Origin: Rhizobium sp. P40RR-XXII
Lineage (GTDB): Bacteria; Pseudomonadota; Alphaproteobacteria; Rhizobiales; Rhizobiaceae
Direction of reading: 5' to 3'
Assembly (NCBI RefSeq): GCF_012641405.1
Contig: NZ_JABAII010000003.1
Coordinates: 1-64,000 of the forward strand
Length of the DNA: 64,000 nucleotides
The position numbers and the translations under genes were made by a program. The notes beneath the pieces are model-generated. The model made no database searches and was not told where the DNA came from. It saw nothing but the letters and a program-made list of their open reading frames with translations. Below are positions 26,179 to 35,230 of this stretch, piece by piece; within the stretch, counting starts at the first letter, position 1; every line of letters starts with the position of its first letter.

Positions 26179-28242
26179 TCAGACGCTTCTCCCATCGCTT
26201 TCGCGGATGAGCAGTAGCCCCTCCCTGCTCACTTCAAGATCCTGCCCGGCAACCACCAGCGACGTCGCGGTCGCCTCCTCGACGAGAAGCGGGCCGGAGA
26301 TCTTCTGGGAAGCGGGCAGTTTCGTGCGTTCGTAGACGGGGCAGGACACCCAACCGACCGCGCCGCCGAAATAGACCTTGCGATGTCCCTTGAGGGCCGC
26401 GTCCAGCGAACGGCCGACAGGATCGAGCTTCGGGATGGCGATGACCGGACCGTGAAGCACCGCCTCCAGATGGATCATGGTGATCTCGACCGGCGAACCG
26501 GGCAGGCGGAAAGTATAGGCCCGCTCATGCGCTGCATGGAAACGTTCGGCAAAGCTTTCGGCGTCGTCGTCCATTTCAAACAGGGCGAAGACGCCGTGCT
26601 CCTGGCCGCGATACCGAGCCTCGACGCGGCAGACGTAGCGTATCTCGGCCGCGTCGCCCTTGGAGAAATACTTGACCGCATCCCGTTTCAGTTCGTCGAA
26701 CCGGCGCTTGAGATTGCTGACGGCCTCCGAGGCGAGAGGCGCAAACCAGGTGCTGCGGAAATCGGCGCGCGGCTCGGCTGCCAGCATTCCCCAGGCCGAA
26801 AAGATGCCGGGATGCGGCGGCACTACCGTCACCTTCACCCCAAGATCGCGCCCGAGGCCGGCGGCAAGCGCAGGACCGGCACCGCCGGAAATGACGAAAG
26901 CGGCGTCGCGCGGATCGTGCCCGCGCTGAACCGTCACGAGCTTCAGCGCATTGATCATCGACGCATGGGCGATCTCGACGATGGCACGAGCCGCATCCTC
27001 GACCGACAGCCCCATCGGCTTGGCAACCGTCGCGATCGCGGCGGCCGCCTTGGATTTATCGAGCTGCATCTGCCCGCCGGCAAAGCTCGCCGGGTCGAAA
27101 ATGCCGAGTGTCAGCAAGGCGTCGGAAAGGGTCGGTTTGTCCCCGCCTCTGCCATAGCAGGCAGGACCCGGCGTCGAGCCGGCGCTTTCCGGTCCGACGC
27201 AGAGCGCGCCGCGCTCGTCGATGCGGGCGATGGAGCCGCCGCCGGCGCCGATCTCGATGATGTCGACCACCGGCACCTGCACCGGATAGCCGGGCGCGAT
27301 ACGGGTATGCTCGAGCTTGTATTCACTGTCGAGCGTCGGCCGGCTGTCGTGAATCAGGGAGCATTTCGCCGTCGTGCCGCCGACATCGAGCGACAGCACT
27401 TCCGATTCAGCCATTACGGCACCAATGCGCGCCGCACCCGCAACGCCACCGGCCGGACCGGATTCGACCAGCGTCAGCGGGCTCATCTGCGCCTGATCGA
27501 AAGTGGAGATGCCGCCATTGGACTGCATCGCATAATAGGGGCAGGTGAGGTCGCGTTCCATCAGCGCGCTTTCGAGCCGGGCGAAATACCGCTTGATGAT
27601 CGGCTGCACATAGGCGTTGAGCACGGCCGTGTTGGAGCGCTCATATTCCCGCCATTGACGCGACACCTCGTGACTGGCGCAAACAGTCACATCCGGCAGC
27701 GCCTCGGCAATCGCCTTCGCGCAGGCGATTTCGTGCTCGGGATTGACGTAGCTGTGGAGGAAGATCACGGCCACCGCCTCGACATTGCGGGCGCGGCACT
27801 CGCGGATGATCGCCTCGATATCGCCAAGCTCGATGGGCGTCAGCACCCGGCCCTTGGCATCCATACGCTCGCGCACCTCGAAGCGCAGGCTGCGTGGCAC
27901 GAAGGCTTCCGGGCTTTTGAACTGGAGATTATAGAGATCGGGGCGGTTGCCGCGGCCGATTTCCAATACGTCACGAAAACCGGCGGTGGTCACCAGCGCC
28001 GTCCTGACGCCCTTGCGCTCGGTGATCGCGTTGATGACGGTCGTTCCGCCATGGGCGAAGAAGATCACGTCGCGCGTCGAAAGCCCGTCCTTCTTCTCGG
28101 CAAGTTCGATTGCCGCAAGAACGCCTTCCGATTGATCGTGAACGGTCGTCAGGCTCTTGGCGGTGAAGATCTCGCCCGTGCGTTCATCATAACCGACGAG
28201 GTCGGTAAACGTACCGCCTACATCCGTCGCCAGTCTGATCAT
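26179..28242 (-). CDS. hyuA: Hydantoinase/oxoprolinase subunit A (ATPase half)
   Basis: The 687-residue protein is a full-length HyuA. It has an ASKHA-type nucleotide site at the N-terminus (TDVGGTFTDLVG, 6-17) and a second glycine-rich site LSLDVGGTTAKCSL, followed by GAGGGSIARID and a C-terminal domain. The family opens cyclic amides (5-oxoproline, hydantoins, N-methylhydantoin, caprolactam) at the cost of ATP, with HyuB as partner. Its start overlaps the hyuB stop by 4 nt. Sequence alone does not choose among these substrates. The polyamine-type transporter in the operon hints at a cationic or amino-acid-derived ring compound. Confidence 0.93.
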   Translation of the reverse strand: MIRLATDVGGTFTDLVGYDERTGEIFTAKSLTTVHDQSEGVLAAIELAEKKDGLSTRDVIFFAHGGTTVINAITERKGVRTALVTTAGFRDVLEIGRGNRPDLYNLQFKSPEAFVPRSLRFEVRERMDAKGRVLTPIELGDIEAIIRECRARNVEAVAVIFLHSYVNPEHEIACAKAIAEALPDVTVCASHEVSRQWREYERSNTAVLNAYVQPIIKRYFARLESALMERDLTCPYYAMQSNGGISTFDQAQMSPLTLVESGPAGGVAGAARIGAVMAESEVLSLDVGGTTAKCSLIHDSRPTLDSEYKLEHTRIAPGYPVQVPVVDIIEIGAGGGSIARIDERGALCVGPESAGSTPGPACYGRGGDKPTLSDALLTLGIFDPASFAGGQMQLDKSKAAAAIATVAKPMGLSVEDAARAIVEIAHASMINALKLVTVQRGHDPRDAAFVISGGAGPALAAGLGRDLGVKVTVVPPHPGIFSAWGMLAAEPRADFRSTWFAPLASEAVSNLKRRFDELKRDAVKYFSKGDAAEIRYVCRVEARYRGQEHGVFALFEMDDDAESFAERFHAAHERAYTFRLPGSPVEITMIHLEAVLHGPVIAIPKLDPVGRSLDAALKGHRKVYFGGAVGWVSCPVYERTKLPASQKISGPLLVEEATATSLVVAGQDLEVSREGLLLIRESDGRSV

Positions 28243-29933
28243 CCCGCCATCCTCTCTACATATCCGTACTGGCTGCGTGCCTCCTCGCTGGTGATGTAGC
28301 CGTTCTCGACGTCGCGGCGGACATGCTCCGGCTCGCGGGCGTGCGGCTCGCCCCAGCCGCCTCCGCCGCCGGTGATGATGCGCAAGAGATCGCCGCGGTG
28401 CAGCTCGATATGCGGTTCGCGGCCGAAATTATGGACCTCGCCACCATCCTCTTCCACCTGCAGAAGATTGATGCTGCCGGGCTTGCCGCCCTCGATGCCC
28501 CAGGGCGGCGTGTCCGTGCGCCCGAAGCTGCAATAGGCCGACGCGCCGTCTCCAAGAATCTCATAATCGCGGATGACGCCGAAACCACCGCGACGGCGCC
28601 CGGCGCCCGATCCCCCCTCGACGTTGAGCGCATAGCGGCGCACGAGCAACGGAAAGCGCGCTTCGATGACCTCAACGGAATAATTGTAGGTATCGCCATC
28701 GGTCAGGGCGATCAGCGCATTGGCACCGTCGCCGTCCTTGCTCGCCCCCCAGCCGCCGTGTTGCGGCTCGATATGGATGAACGGCTGCCCCATCGCATCC
28801 TTGCCGGCGATATAGACGACGCAGAGGCTCGTATAGGAACCGGCGGAGAAGCGCTCGGGCATCAGCTTGGCGAGCGCCTTCCAGACGAGTTCGGAGGCAT
28901 GCACCGAGCCTTCGTAATACCAGCCCGTCGGAGAAGGCTTCTCCGCGGTGAAAACCGAGCCTTTCGGCGCGATGACGGTGAGCGGCCGGAACCAGCCCTC
29001 GTTGGAAGGCGCCTCCGGCGCCACCAGCGCCTTGAAGATGGTGCGGACGGCCGACTGCAGCGCACCCGCGGCGCAATTGATCGGCCCCGCGACCGCAGGC
29101 GGGCAGCCAGTGAAATCCGCCGTTAGGCGATCACCGGCGATCGTGACCGCCACCTTGACCTTGATGGGGTCGGTGGTGACACCGTCGCCATCGACAATGT
29201 CAGTCGCTTCATAGATCCCGTCGGGCAACGCGGCGATGGCGGCGCGCGCCTGCTTCTCGCTCACGGTCAGGAGGTGATCGAAGGCGGCCCTTACGACGTC
29301 GGCCCCGTATTTACGGGCCAATTCGGCCATGCGGCGGGCGGCAACGCGAACGGTCGCCACCTGTGCGGTAAGATCGCCGATCGCGACGTCAGGCAAACGG
29401 ACATTCTCGCGGATGATGCGCAGCACTTCTCCAGAGAAGCGATCACTGCGCACCACTTTCACGCCCGGCAACCGCAACCCTTCCTGAAAGACGGACGTGG
29501 CATTGGGCGCAAGGGAGCCAGGAACCGAGCCGCCGACATCGAGATAATGGGCAACATTGATGGCATAGGCCAGAATCCGTCCTTCGAAGAAGATCGGCTT
29601 GACGATGGCAAAATCGCAGGCATGCGTGCCGCCGGAATAAGGATCGTTCGTCAGCAGAATGTCGCCGTCTTCCAGATCGTCGCCATAGAGCGCGATCAAT
29701 GACTTGACTTGTGTCCCAAAGGTGCCGGTGAACAGCGTGATGCCGTTCATCTGCGCCACGAGCTCGCCTTCAGGCGTCAGGAGACCGCAGGCAAAATCAA
29801 GCACCTCATAGATGACCGGGCTCATCGAGGTTCTGGCCATGACCACGCCCATCTCATCGACTGTGGCCGCCAGCTTGCCCTCGATAATCTCCTGCGTCAC
29901 CGGATCGACGACGATCACGAATCTACCCCGCAT
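28239..29933 (-). CDS. hyuB: Hydantoinase/oxoprolinase subunit B
   Basis: The 564-residue protein is a complete HyuB: DPVTQEIIEGKL near the start, ILLTNDPYSGGTHACD (93-108), HYLDVGG and SVPG segments, and a C-terminal GGGGGWGEP. HyuB carries the hydrolytic site of the ATP-dependent hydantoinase/oxoprolinase. The ATG at 29931-29933 has no clear ribosome-binding site. A GTG five codons later is preceded by GGGG at 7 nt and could be the true start. It is the first gene of the operon, with the large LuxR-type regulator upstream on the same strand. Confidence 0.92.
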   Translation of the reverse strand: MRGRFVIVVDPVTQEIIEGKLAATVDEMGVVMARTSMSPVIYEVLDFACGLLTPEGELVAQMNGITLFTGTFGTQVKSLIALYGDDLEDGDILLTNDPYSGGTHACDFAIVKPIFFEGRILAYAINVAHYLDVGGSVPGSLAPNATSVFQEGLRLPGVKVVRSDRFSGEVLRIIRENVRLPDVAIGDLTAQVATVRVAARRMAELARKYGADVVRAAFDHLLTVSEKQARAAIAALPDGIYEATDIVDGDGVTTDPIKVKVAVTIAGDRLTADFTGCPPAVAGPINCAAGALQSAVRTIFKALVAPEAPSNEGWFRPLTVIAPKGSVFTAEKPSPTGWYYEGSVHASELVWKALAKLMPERFSAGSYTSLCVVYIAGKDAMGQPFIHIEPQHGGWGASKDGDGANALIALTDGDTYNYSVEVIEARFPLLVRRYALNVEGGSGAGRRRGGFGVIRDYEILGDGASAYCSFGRTDTPPWGIEGGKPGSINLLQVEEDGGEVHNFGREPHIELHRGDLLRIITGGGGGWGEPHAREPEHVRRDVENGYITSEEARSQYGYVERMAG

Positions 29934-30031
29934 TATAATATTCGCACGCGTGCAGATTAGGTGTTTTTTCGCCCATCGAAAGCCTTCCCGATGGGTGGGC
30001 GCATATGCCGAAACCTACCCGTTCGGGTGGG
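29934..30031. promoter_or_regulatory. Short region with two hairpins between the MalT-like gene and hyuB
   Basis: CCCATCG and CGATGGG (29972-29995) and CCTACCCG-TT-CGGGTGGG (30014-30031) form two dyads in 98 bp. The second starts immediately after the regulator's stop codon and could end its transcript. The first lies upstream of hyuB, next to a GTGTTTTTTCG stretch, and could be an operator of that regulator. Confidence 0.4.
30014..30031 (-). terminator. Hairpin directly after the MalT-like regulator stop
   Basis: On the minus strand CCCACCCG-AA-CGGGTAGG forms an 8-bp stem (one wobble), followed by TTTCGG. The T run is too short for a confident intrinsic terminator, and read-through into hyuB is possible. 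Confidence 0.35.
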
Positions 30032-32698
30032 CTACTGATTGAGCATACCCTTTTGACGCGCTGCCGTGACGGCCGCCGTCCGCGTCGAGACGTTGAGCTT
30101 GGCGAAGATATTGCGCAGATGGAATTTGATCGTGTTGTCGGAAAGCGCCAGCATTCGGCCGATTTCCTTGTTGGAAAGCCCCGAGCTCAGCAACTCCAGC
30201 ACCATGCGTTCACGGCCGGTGAAGGCGGATCCGCCGTCGGCGATGGTCGGCTCCTGCGCCGTCTCGGCCACCACGAGCAGAGACTGAAGACGTTTGCGGG
30301 TCACGTTTGCCACCGTCGGGTGATCGGCAAGCGCGCGAAGCTCTCCAAGTCCGGCCGCATGGTCGAGATGCAGCAAGGCCCGGTAATCGTCGAGCGGCAT
30401 CGTCAGCACGAGATCGGAAAGGCGGTCGGCGGCGAGATCGGCACGGTCCTCGGCGACCAGAATCCCTATCTCGATGAGAGCAAGCTCGATCGCGCGTGGG
30501 ACATGCAGGCGCTGGGACTGGCGCGTTCTGAACTGGTCGAAGACCTCGCGCGCCTTGGAAACTTCGCCGAGCGCCAGATAAGCGCGCGTCCAGAAAATTG
30601 CCGGCGTCGCCCCGCGCAGATGGATGGAAAGTAAATTGGCGCGATCAGCAATGATGGCCTGCATGCCGAACCCATTGGCCTCGGCGTGCCGGATCGCCTG
30701 GTCAAGATCACCCGATGCCATGAGAAGCATGGCGCGCTCGCCGTCGATCAGGCGGGTGAGCCGATCGAAGCCGCGCCGCCGCGCCGCCGCGCGAATGCGA
30801 TCCATGGCGGCGTGGGCTGCCAGGAAATCCTCACGCATGCGCAAGACCCGTTGTTCGGCCATGAAGCCGGCGGCGAGAAGATCAAACCAGGTATCGTGGC
30901 GTTCGAGATGCGGCAGCGCCCATCCGAGCATGTCGGCTGCGGCATCCACCTCGCCCCGCATCGACAAAACTTCCGCTTTCAGCACCTGGCCGACCGCGTC
31001 GAGATCGCTTCCGGGTCCGATATTGGCCTGAGCTTCGCAGATCAACTCGTCGTAAGCGGCAAGCGCGCTCGCGCAATCGCCCGACAGAAAGAAGGCCTGG
31101 CCGATATGCGTGTAGAGGTGCATGGCACCGAAATCGGCACCGCCGTCGCGAAAAGCGCGAATGGCGAGATGACCGTAATGTAGCGCCCGGTCAAGCTCGC
31201 CGCGAATGAGGAAATTATAGGACAGCATGTTGAGCGCCAGTGCCCGATGGATAAGCTCCATGCCGTCCGGCTGCTGCAAATCGTCTTCCAATGCCGAAAG
31301 ATCGGCCGTGCTCGCCCAATGATCCGTATAAAGCGCAAGGAGGATGCGCACGACGCGCAGATCTTTTGCGAGGATCGGGTCGCCGGCGGCGGCACGCTCG
31401 GCCGTGGCGAGGTAGTGATTGGCCGCGGCAAGCTGCGCCGCTTTGGCATGAAAAATCGAAAGCCCCAGCGTCGCGAGCGGAAAGCGGACCAGGTCGATCT
31501 CCGAGGCACGCCCACTCAAGGCCTGGAAAAGCGTGGCGCCGCCGCGCGTAGTGGCATAGACGCGCCGCCAGCCGCCAGCGGTTTCGACAATGCGCGCCGC
31601 AAGATTGGCATCGCCCGCCAAAAGCGCATGGTGGACCGCGCGGTCTATGTCGCCTCGGGCCTCGAACCAGTGTGCCGCGCGGTTCAGGGCACGGTTGGCA
31701 TCGACACCCCTGCGGCTGGCGGTTCTTTTGAGAAACTCGTTGAAGACCGGATGGAACCGCATCCAGTTGCCCGGTCCGGCAAGCAACGTCACCGGAAGAG
31801 CGTACTCATTCAGCCGCTCGATCAACCCCGCGCGCCCACCACTTTCCAACACGGCATCGAGAAGCGGTTGATTGAAAGCCGGCAAGGCCGCAGTCTCAAC
31901 CAGAAACAAGCGGATGTCCTCGGGCAGATGTTCAAATACCTGCTCCGAGAGATAGGCGCCCATATCCGCACCGCCGCCATCGAAGGAGGCGAGAATGGTG
32001 TCGCTTTCCTCGGATTCCGCGACCAGCAGGCTCACCATCTGCAACGCGACGGCCCAACCCTCCGTGCGGCGATTGAAAGAGCCGACCTGCTCTTCGGTCA
32101 GATGCGCGCCTTTACCCTCGAACAACTCCCGCGCTTCGGCGTCGGAAAAGCCGAGTTCGGCAACACCGAACTGCTTGAATTCGCCGCGCAGCCGCAGTGC
32201 CGACAGAGGAAAGCGCGGCGGACTGCGGCTGACCAGCACCAGTTTGACGTGCTCGAGCGAAAGATCGGCAAGGATCTTTGCCATCAGGGCTTCGGTGGCA
32301 TCCGTCTGAGCGAAGTGATAGTCATCGAGGAAGATGACGAGCGGCTCTTCGATCTTGCGCAGACGCGTGCCAAGGACGGAAAGAAGCGCCGCGGCCGGCA
32401 GGTTGCCGGCGTCCGCACCGTCCTCGTTCAAAAGTGTCTGCAGGGCATCGATCAGGGCGAGCAGGAAAGCTTCCTGGCCCGTATGCTCGGCATCCAGCGA
32501 CACCCAGCACAGCTTGACCCCGTCTTCCTTCAGCAGCTCGTACCACTGGACAGCGAGCGAAGTCTTGCCGTAGCCGGCGGGCGCGACAATGGTCGTTAGG
32601 CGTCGCAGCCCGGCGCGCCGGAGCTGCCGCAACAGGTCACTACGTCTGATGGTTTGCTGCCCGCTGGAGGGCGGAGCAAATCGATTCTGTCCACTCAT
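30032..32698 (-). CDS. MalT/LAL-type LuxR-family ATP-dependent transcriptional activator
   Basis: The 888-residue protein is of the large STAND activator class. It has Walker A APAGYGKTS (39-47), Walker B LVIFLDDYH, a long helical TPR-like region in the middle, and a C-terminal LuxR helix-turn-helix LSSGLSNKEIGRMLALSDNTIKFHLRNIFAKL ending in QKGMLNQ. Such proteins oligomerise with ATP when they bind their inducer and activate nearby catabolic genes. It lies directly upstream of hyuB on the same strand, so the hyu operon is the likely target. The ribosome-binding site is weak, and an alternative internal start is possible. Confidence 0.9.
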   Translation of the reverse strand: MSGQNRFAPPSSGQQTIRRSDLLRQLRRAGLRRLTTIVAPAGYGKTSLAVQWYELLKEDGVKLCWVSLDAEHTGQEAFLLALIDALQTLLNEDGADAGNLPAAALLSVLGTRLRKIEEPLVIFLDDYHFAQTDATEALMAKILADLSLEHVKLVLVSRSPPRFPLSALRLRGEFKQFGVAELGFSDAEARELFEGKGAHLTEEQVGSFNRRTEGWAVALQMVSLLVAESEESDTILASFDGGGADMGAYLSEQVFEHLPEDIRLFLVETAALPAFNQPLLDAVLESGGRAGLIERLNEYALPVTLLAGPGNWMRFHPVFNEFLKRTASRRGVDANRALNRAAHWFEARGDIDRAVHHALLAGDANLAARIVETAGGWRRVYATTRGGATLFQALSGRASEIDLVRFPLATLGLSIFHAKAAQLAAANHYLATAERAAAGDPILAKDLRVVRILLALYTDHWASTADLSALEDDLQQPDGMELIHRALALNMLSYNFLIRGELDRALHYGHLAIRAFRDGGADFGAMHLYTHIGQAFFLSGDCASALAAYDELICEAQANIGPGSDLDAVGQVLKAEVLSMRGEVDAAADMLGWALPHLERHDTWFDLLAAGFMAEQRVLRMREDFLAAHAAMDRIRAAARRRGFDRLTRLIDGERAMLLMASGDLDQAIRHAEANGFGMQAIIADRANLLSIHLRGATPAIFWTRAYLALGEVSKAREVFDQFRTRQSQRLHVPRAIELALIEIGILVAEDRADLAADRLSDLVLTMPLDDYRALLHLDHAAGLGELRALADHPTVANVTRKRLQSLLVVAETAQEPTIADGGSAFTGRERMVLELLSSGLSNKEIGRMLALSDNTIKFHLRNIFAKLNVSTRTAAVTAARQKGMLNQ

Positions 32699-33034
32699 GG
32701 GGCCGGATGATGCTGTCTTGGCAAGCAGTTTGCAACCCGCGCGAAAACGTTTGCAAAGCCGGTTGATCTCTATCGTTCAGAAGACTACGCCCACATGCAA
32801 TAGTTGATTTTTCTCGCCATTGCAACGAAAAGCGCGAGATCTTCGAAGCGGGGATCGATTGAGACGAAAGCCGGCCGAAACCCTCTATCGACAAGCTTAA
32901 GAGAACAAAATTTTGACGTTTCCGCCTATAAACGGTCCGTTAGGGATTTATTGACCATAATTGGAGGCATAACGATGCCGCGGATGCGGCGCCTCTGAGT
33001 TCTGTTTCCATTAGCAAGGGCGAAAGTCGTATCC
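32699..33034. promoter_or_regulatory. Divergent promoter region with a leader mini-ORF candidate
   Basis: These 336 bases separate the MalT-like gene (minus) from the DUF882 gene (plus). On the plus strand TTGGAGGCATAACG precedes an ATG at 32975 opening a 7-codon frame (MPRMRRL, stop at 32996-32998). The same stretch folds as GAGGC...GCCGC-GGAT-GCGGC-GCCTC. This could be a leader hairpin or an attenuating mini-ORF of the DUF882 gene. No clean -35/-10 pair was found. Confidence 0.4.
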
Positions 33035-34366
33035 GTGCATCACGTGATCTTTTCCATCCCCGCGACAATTCTCGCCATGGCCTCCTCCTTCGTCGCCTGC
33101 CGCGTGGCGCTGATCGCGGTGCTGATGCTTGGTGCTTTTGCCGGCTCGGCTGCGGCCGAAGACCGGGCACTCAAGCTCTTCTTCACGCATACCGGGGAAA
33201 GGGCGACCATCACCTTCAAGCGCGGTGGCAAATATGATCCGAGGGGCCTTGCCCAGATCAACCGCTTTCTGCGCGACTGGCGAAAGAACGAGCCGACCCG
33301 GATCGATCCGGAACTGCTCGATCTCGTCTGGGAAGTCTATCAACGCAGCGGTGCCAGGGAAACCATACACGTCGTCTCCGCCTACCGCTCTCCCTCGACC
33401 AACGGTATGCTGCGCAACCGCTCGCGCAGCTCCGGCGTCGCAAAACACAGCCAGCACACGCTCGGCAAGGCGATGGATTTCTATATTCCCGGCGTCAAGC
33501 TCGCGAGCCTGCGCGCGATTGCCATGCAGATGCAGATCGGCGGCGTGGGCTTCTATCCCAACTCCGGCTCGCCCTTCGTGCATCTGGATGTCGGCAGGGT
33601 TCGCGCCTGGCCGAGAATGTCGCGCCAGGAACTGGCACGGCTTTTCCCGAATGGACGAACGCTGCATGTGCCGACGGATGGCAGACCGCTGCCGGGCTAT
33701 GACGTAGCGGTCGCGCAATCCCGAAAGCGCCCGTCCCAGGTGAGCAGCAGGATCGCAGCCGTCGTGGACGAGGATGATGACGCCGGATCGTCGGCTGCCT
33801 CTCGTAGCGGTGCCCCCGACAGCAGCCTTATGACCAGCATGCTGCCGACGCCCAGGAGCCGAGCCGTGAACGGGCTGGAGGCTCAGCTTGGCAAGCGCGT
33901 GGCCGAAGAAAGCAAGGAGCAGCCCTTTGCCGATCTGGCCGCCTATGCCGTTCCACTGCCGGCATGGCGGCCGACCAGCAGTATTGTCGTCATCCCGACG
34001 GCCGCGCCTGAAAGACCAGCCCCTCCTGTTGTGCTGGCAAGTCTGGTGGTGGGACGCAACGACGCCGGAAAACTCGTAGTGTCAGACAACACGAAGAATA
34101 CGACCGATAGCGCCATGGCAAAGATGCAGCCAATGGCGCAGTTGCCGAGCTCGGCCACGCAGGACGTATCGGCAGGCGTCGGGACCATGTCGACGGGGGC
34201 CATCGTCGCCTGGGCGCTGCAGCCGCCGGGCATGGCAGTCAACATGACGCTCCCGAGCCTCGTCGGCGCGCCAATACCGATGCATGAGGATATGACCGAT
34301 ATTCAGGACGGCGCCGCCTATGACGGTGACGACTTCGATGTCGAGCGGTTCGGCTTCGAAGGCTGA
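33035..34366 (+). CDS. Exported DUF882 (M15-like peptidase) protein with long disordered tail
   Basis: The protein has a signal peptide (hydrophobic 22-38, AAAED cleavage) and a DUF882/YcbK domain (about 45-215). The M15-type zinc ligands are visible: SAYRSPSTN (115-123), His141-x6-Asp148 in HTLGKAMD, and VHLD (His183). The family is related to D,D- or L,D-carboxypeptidases acting on peptidoglycan. The remaining 220 residues are low-complexity, rich in Pro, Ala, Ser and Met, and not part of the family. The GTG at 33035 gives a normal leader length, but its ribosome-binding site is poor. An ATG at 33077 is the alternative. Confidence 0.85.
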   Translation: MHHVIFSIPATILAMASSFVACRVALIAVLMLGAFAGSAAAEDRALKLFFTHTGERATITFKRGGKYDPRGLAQINRFLRDWRKNEPTRIDPELLDLVWEVYQRSGARETIHVVSAYRSPSTNGMLRNRSRSSGVAKHSQHTLGKAMDFYIPGVKLASLRAIAMQMQIGGVGFYPNSGSPFVHLDVGRVRAWPRMSRQELARLFPNGRTLHVPTDGRPLPGYDVAVAQSRKRPSQVSSRIAAVVDEDDDAGSSAASRSGAPDSSLMTSMLPTPRSRAVNGLEAQLGKRVAEESKEQPFADLAAYAVPLPAWRPTSSIVVIPTAAPERPAPPVVLASLVVGRNDAGKLVVSDNTKNTTDSAMAKMQPMAQLPSSATQDVSAGVGTMSTGAIVAWALQPPGMAVNMTLPSLVGAPIPMHEDMTDIQDGAAYDGDDFDVERFGFEG

Positions 34367-34396
34367 AGCAACCTTATAATGCGTAGTTTGTAAAGG

Positions 34397-35098
34397 TCAG
34401 TTCTCCCGATCCGGTGATCTCGCCGCCTGTTCCGATGCGGAAAGCGCGGCAAGTCCGCCAAGCGTAAAGCGAACCAGCCGGTCCGCCAGTTCCTCATCCT
34501 TAGTCGTATTCCGCCCAAGCGCCGGAATGATCTCCGAGACGCGTTTCTCGGCCACCAGAAGCATGAAACAGGGCGCCATCGTCGAAAGCGCAGCCTGAGC
34601 GACGAGCGGATGGTCCGGCGCGACGCCGATGATCTCGGCGATGACGCCAAACAGCAAAGCCTTCTTGGGCTCGATCTCCTGGCGGCGAAGCTTGTCGATA
34701 TGAGGTGTGGGCGCGATCAGTTCGCGGACGATCACCTTGGCCGGCCATGAATCCTCATTCGCTGTCCTGACGACCCTGACCAGCAGACCGATAAACCGGC
34801 GCAGCTTCTCCTTCGGATCGATGTCCGCGGTTATCATGCGGGCAAGCACGTCGTAACTCATCAGGCGATGATGCGCCTCGGCGAGAACGTCTTCGTACAA
34901 AGCCTCGATACCGCCGAAGTGATAGTTCACCGCGGCCGCATTCGTCCCCGCGCGCAAGGCGATTTCCTTTGCGGTCGCGCGGTCGAAGCCGAATTCGGCG
35001 AAGACGGCGCCGCCGGCTTCGAGCAGACTCAAGCGCGTGGCCGCTCCGTCCTGCCGATCTCGTGATCGCGCGACTCGTCTTCTACTGCCTCTGGCCAT
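34397..35098 (-). CDS. cecR: TetR-family regulator (CecR/YbiH type)
   Basis: The protein of about 233 residues has a TetR helix-turn-helix near the N-terminus (AVFAEFGFDRATAKEIALRAGTNAAAVNYHF) and a C-terminal domain like that of E. coli CecR (YbiH). The start at 35096-35098 is chosen because GGAAGG lies 7 nt upstream. It is divergent from a ybhGFSR-type operon, the same partnership as in E. coli, where CecR represses that exporter. Together with an AT-rich palindrome between the genes, this makes local repression very likely. Confidence 0.88.
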   Translation of the reverse strand: MARGSRRRVARSRDRQDGAATRLSLLEAGGAVFAEFGFDRATAKEIALRAGTNAAAVNYHFGGIEALYEDVLAEAHHRLMSYDVLARMITADIDPKEKLRRFIGLLVRVVRTANEDSWPAKVIVRELIAPTPHIDKLRRQEIEPKKALLFGVIAEIIGVAPDHPLVAQAALSTMAPCFMLLVAEKRVSEIIPALGRNTTKDEELADRLVRFTLGGLAALSASEQAARSPDREN

Positions 35099-35111
35099 TT
35101 CTCTGCCTTCC

Positions 35112-35129
35112 ATTAATTCGAATATTAAT
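35112..35129. promoter_or_regulatory. Candidate CecR operator
   Basis: ATTAAT-TCGAAT-ATTAAT is an 18-bp inverted repeat between cecR and ybhG, directly upstream of the ybhG -35 element. Three near-repeats of ATTTGA follow. It is the best dyad in the interval. Confidence 0.45.
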
Positions 35130-35159
35130 TTGAAATTTGAATTTGACAAGTGTTATAAT
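35130..35159 (+). promoter_or_regulatory. Promoter of the ybhGFSR-type operon
   Basis: TTGAAA (35130-35135), an 18-bp spacer and a consensus TATAAT (35154-35159), about 70 bp before the ybhG start. The adjoining palindrome supports repression by the divergent TetR protein. Confidence 0.55.
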
Positions 35160-35230
35160 CTGCCCCGGATCGATCTCGGTCATCATTCGTTTCACTGGAG
35201 CCGACCGCTCGTTTGGAGTCCAACCAAAGC

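Noticed and set aside
26383..28299. Plus-strand open frame of more than 600 codons opposite hyuA
   Set aside because: It mirrors hyuA and shows no domain. Long antisense frames are common in GC-rich genes.
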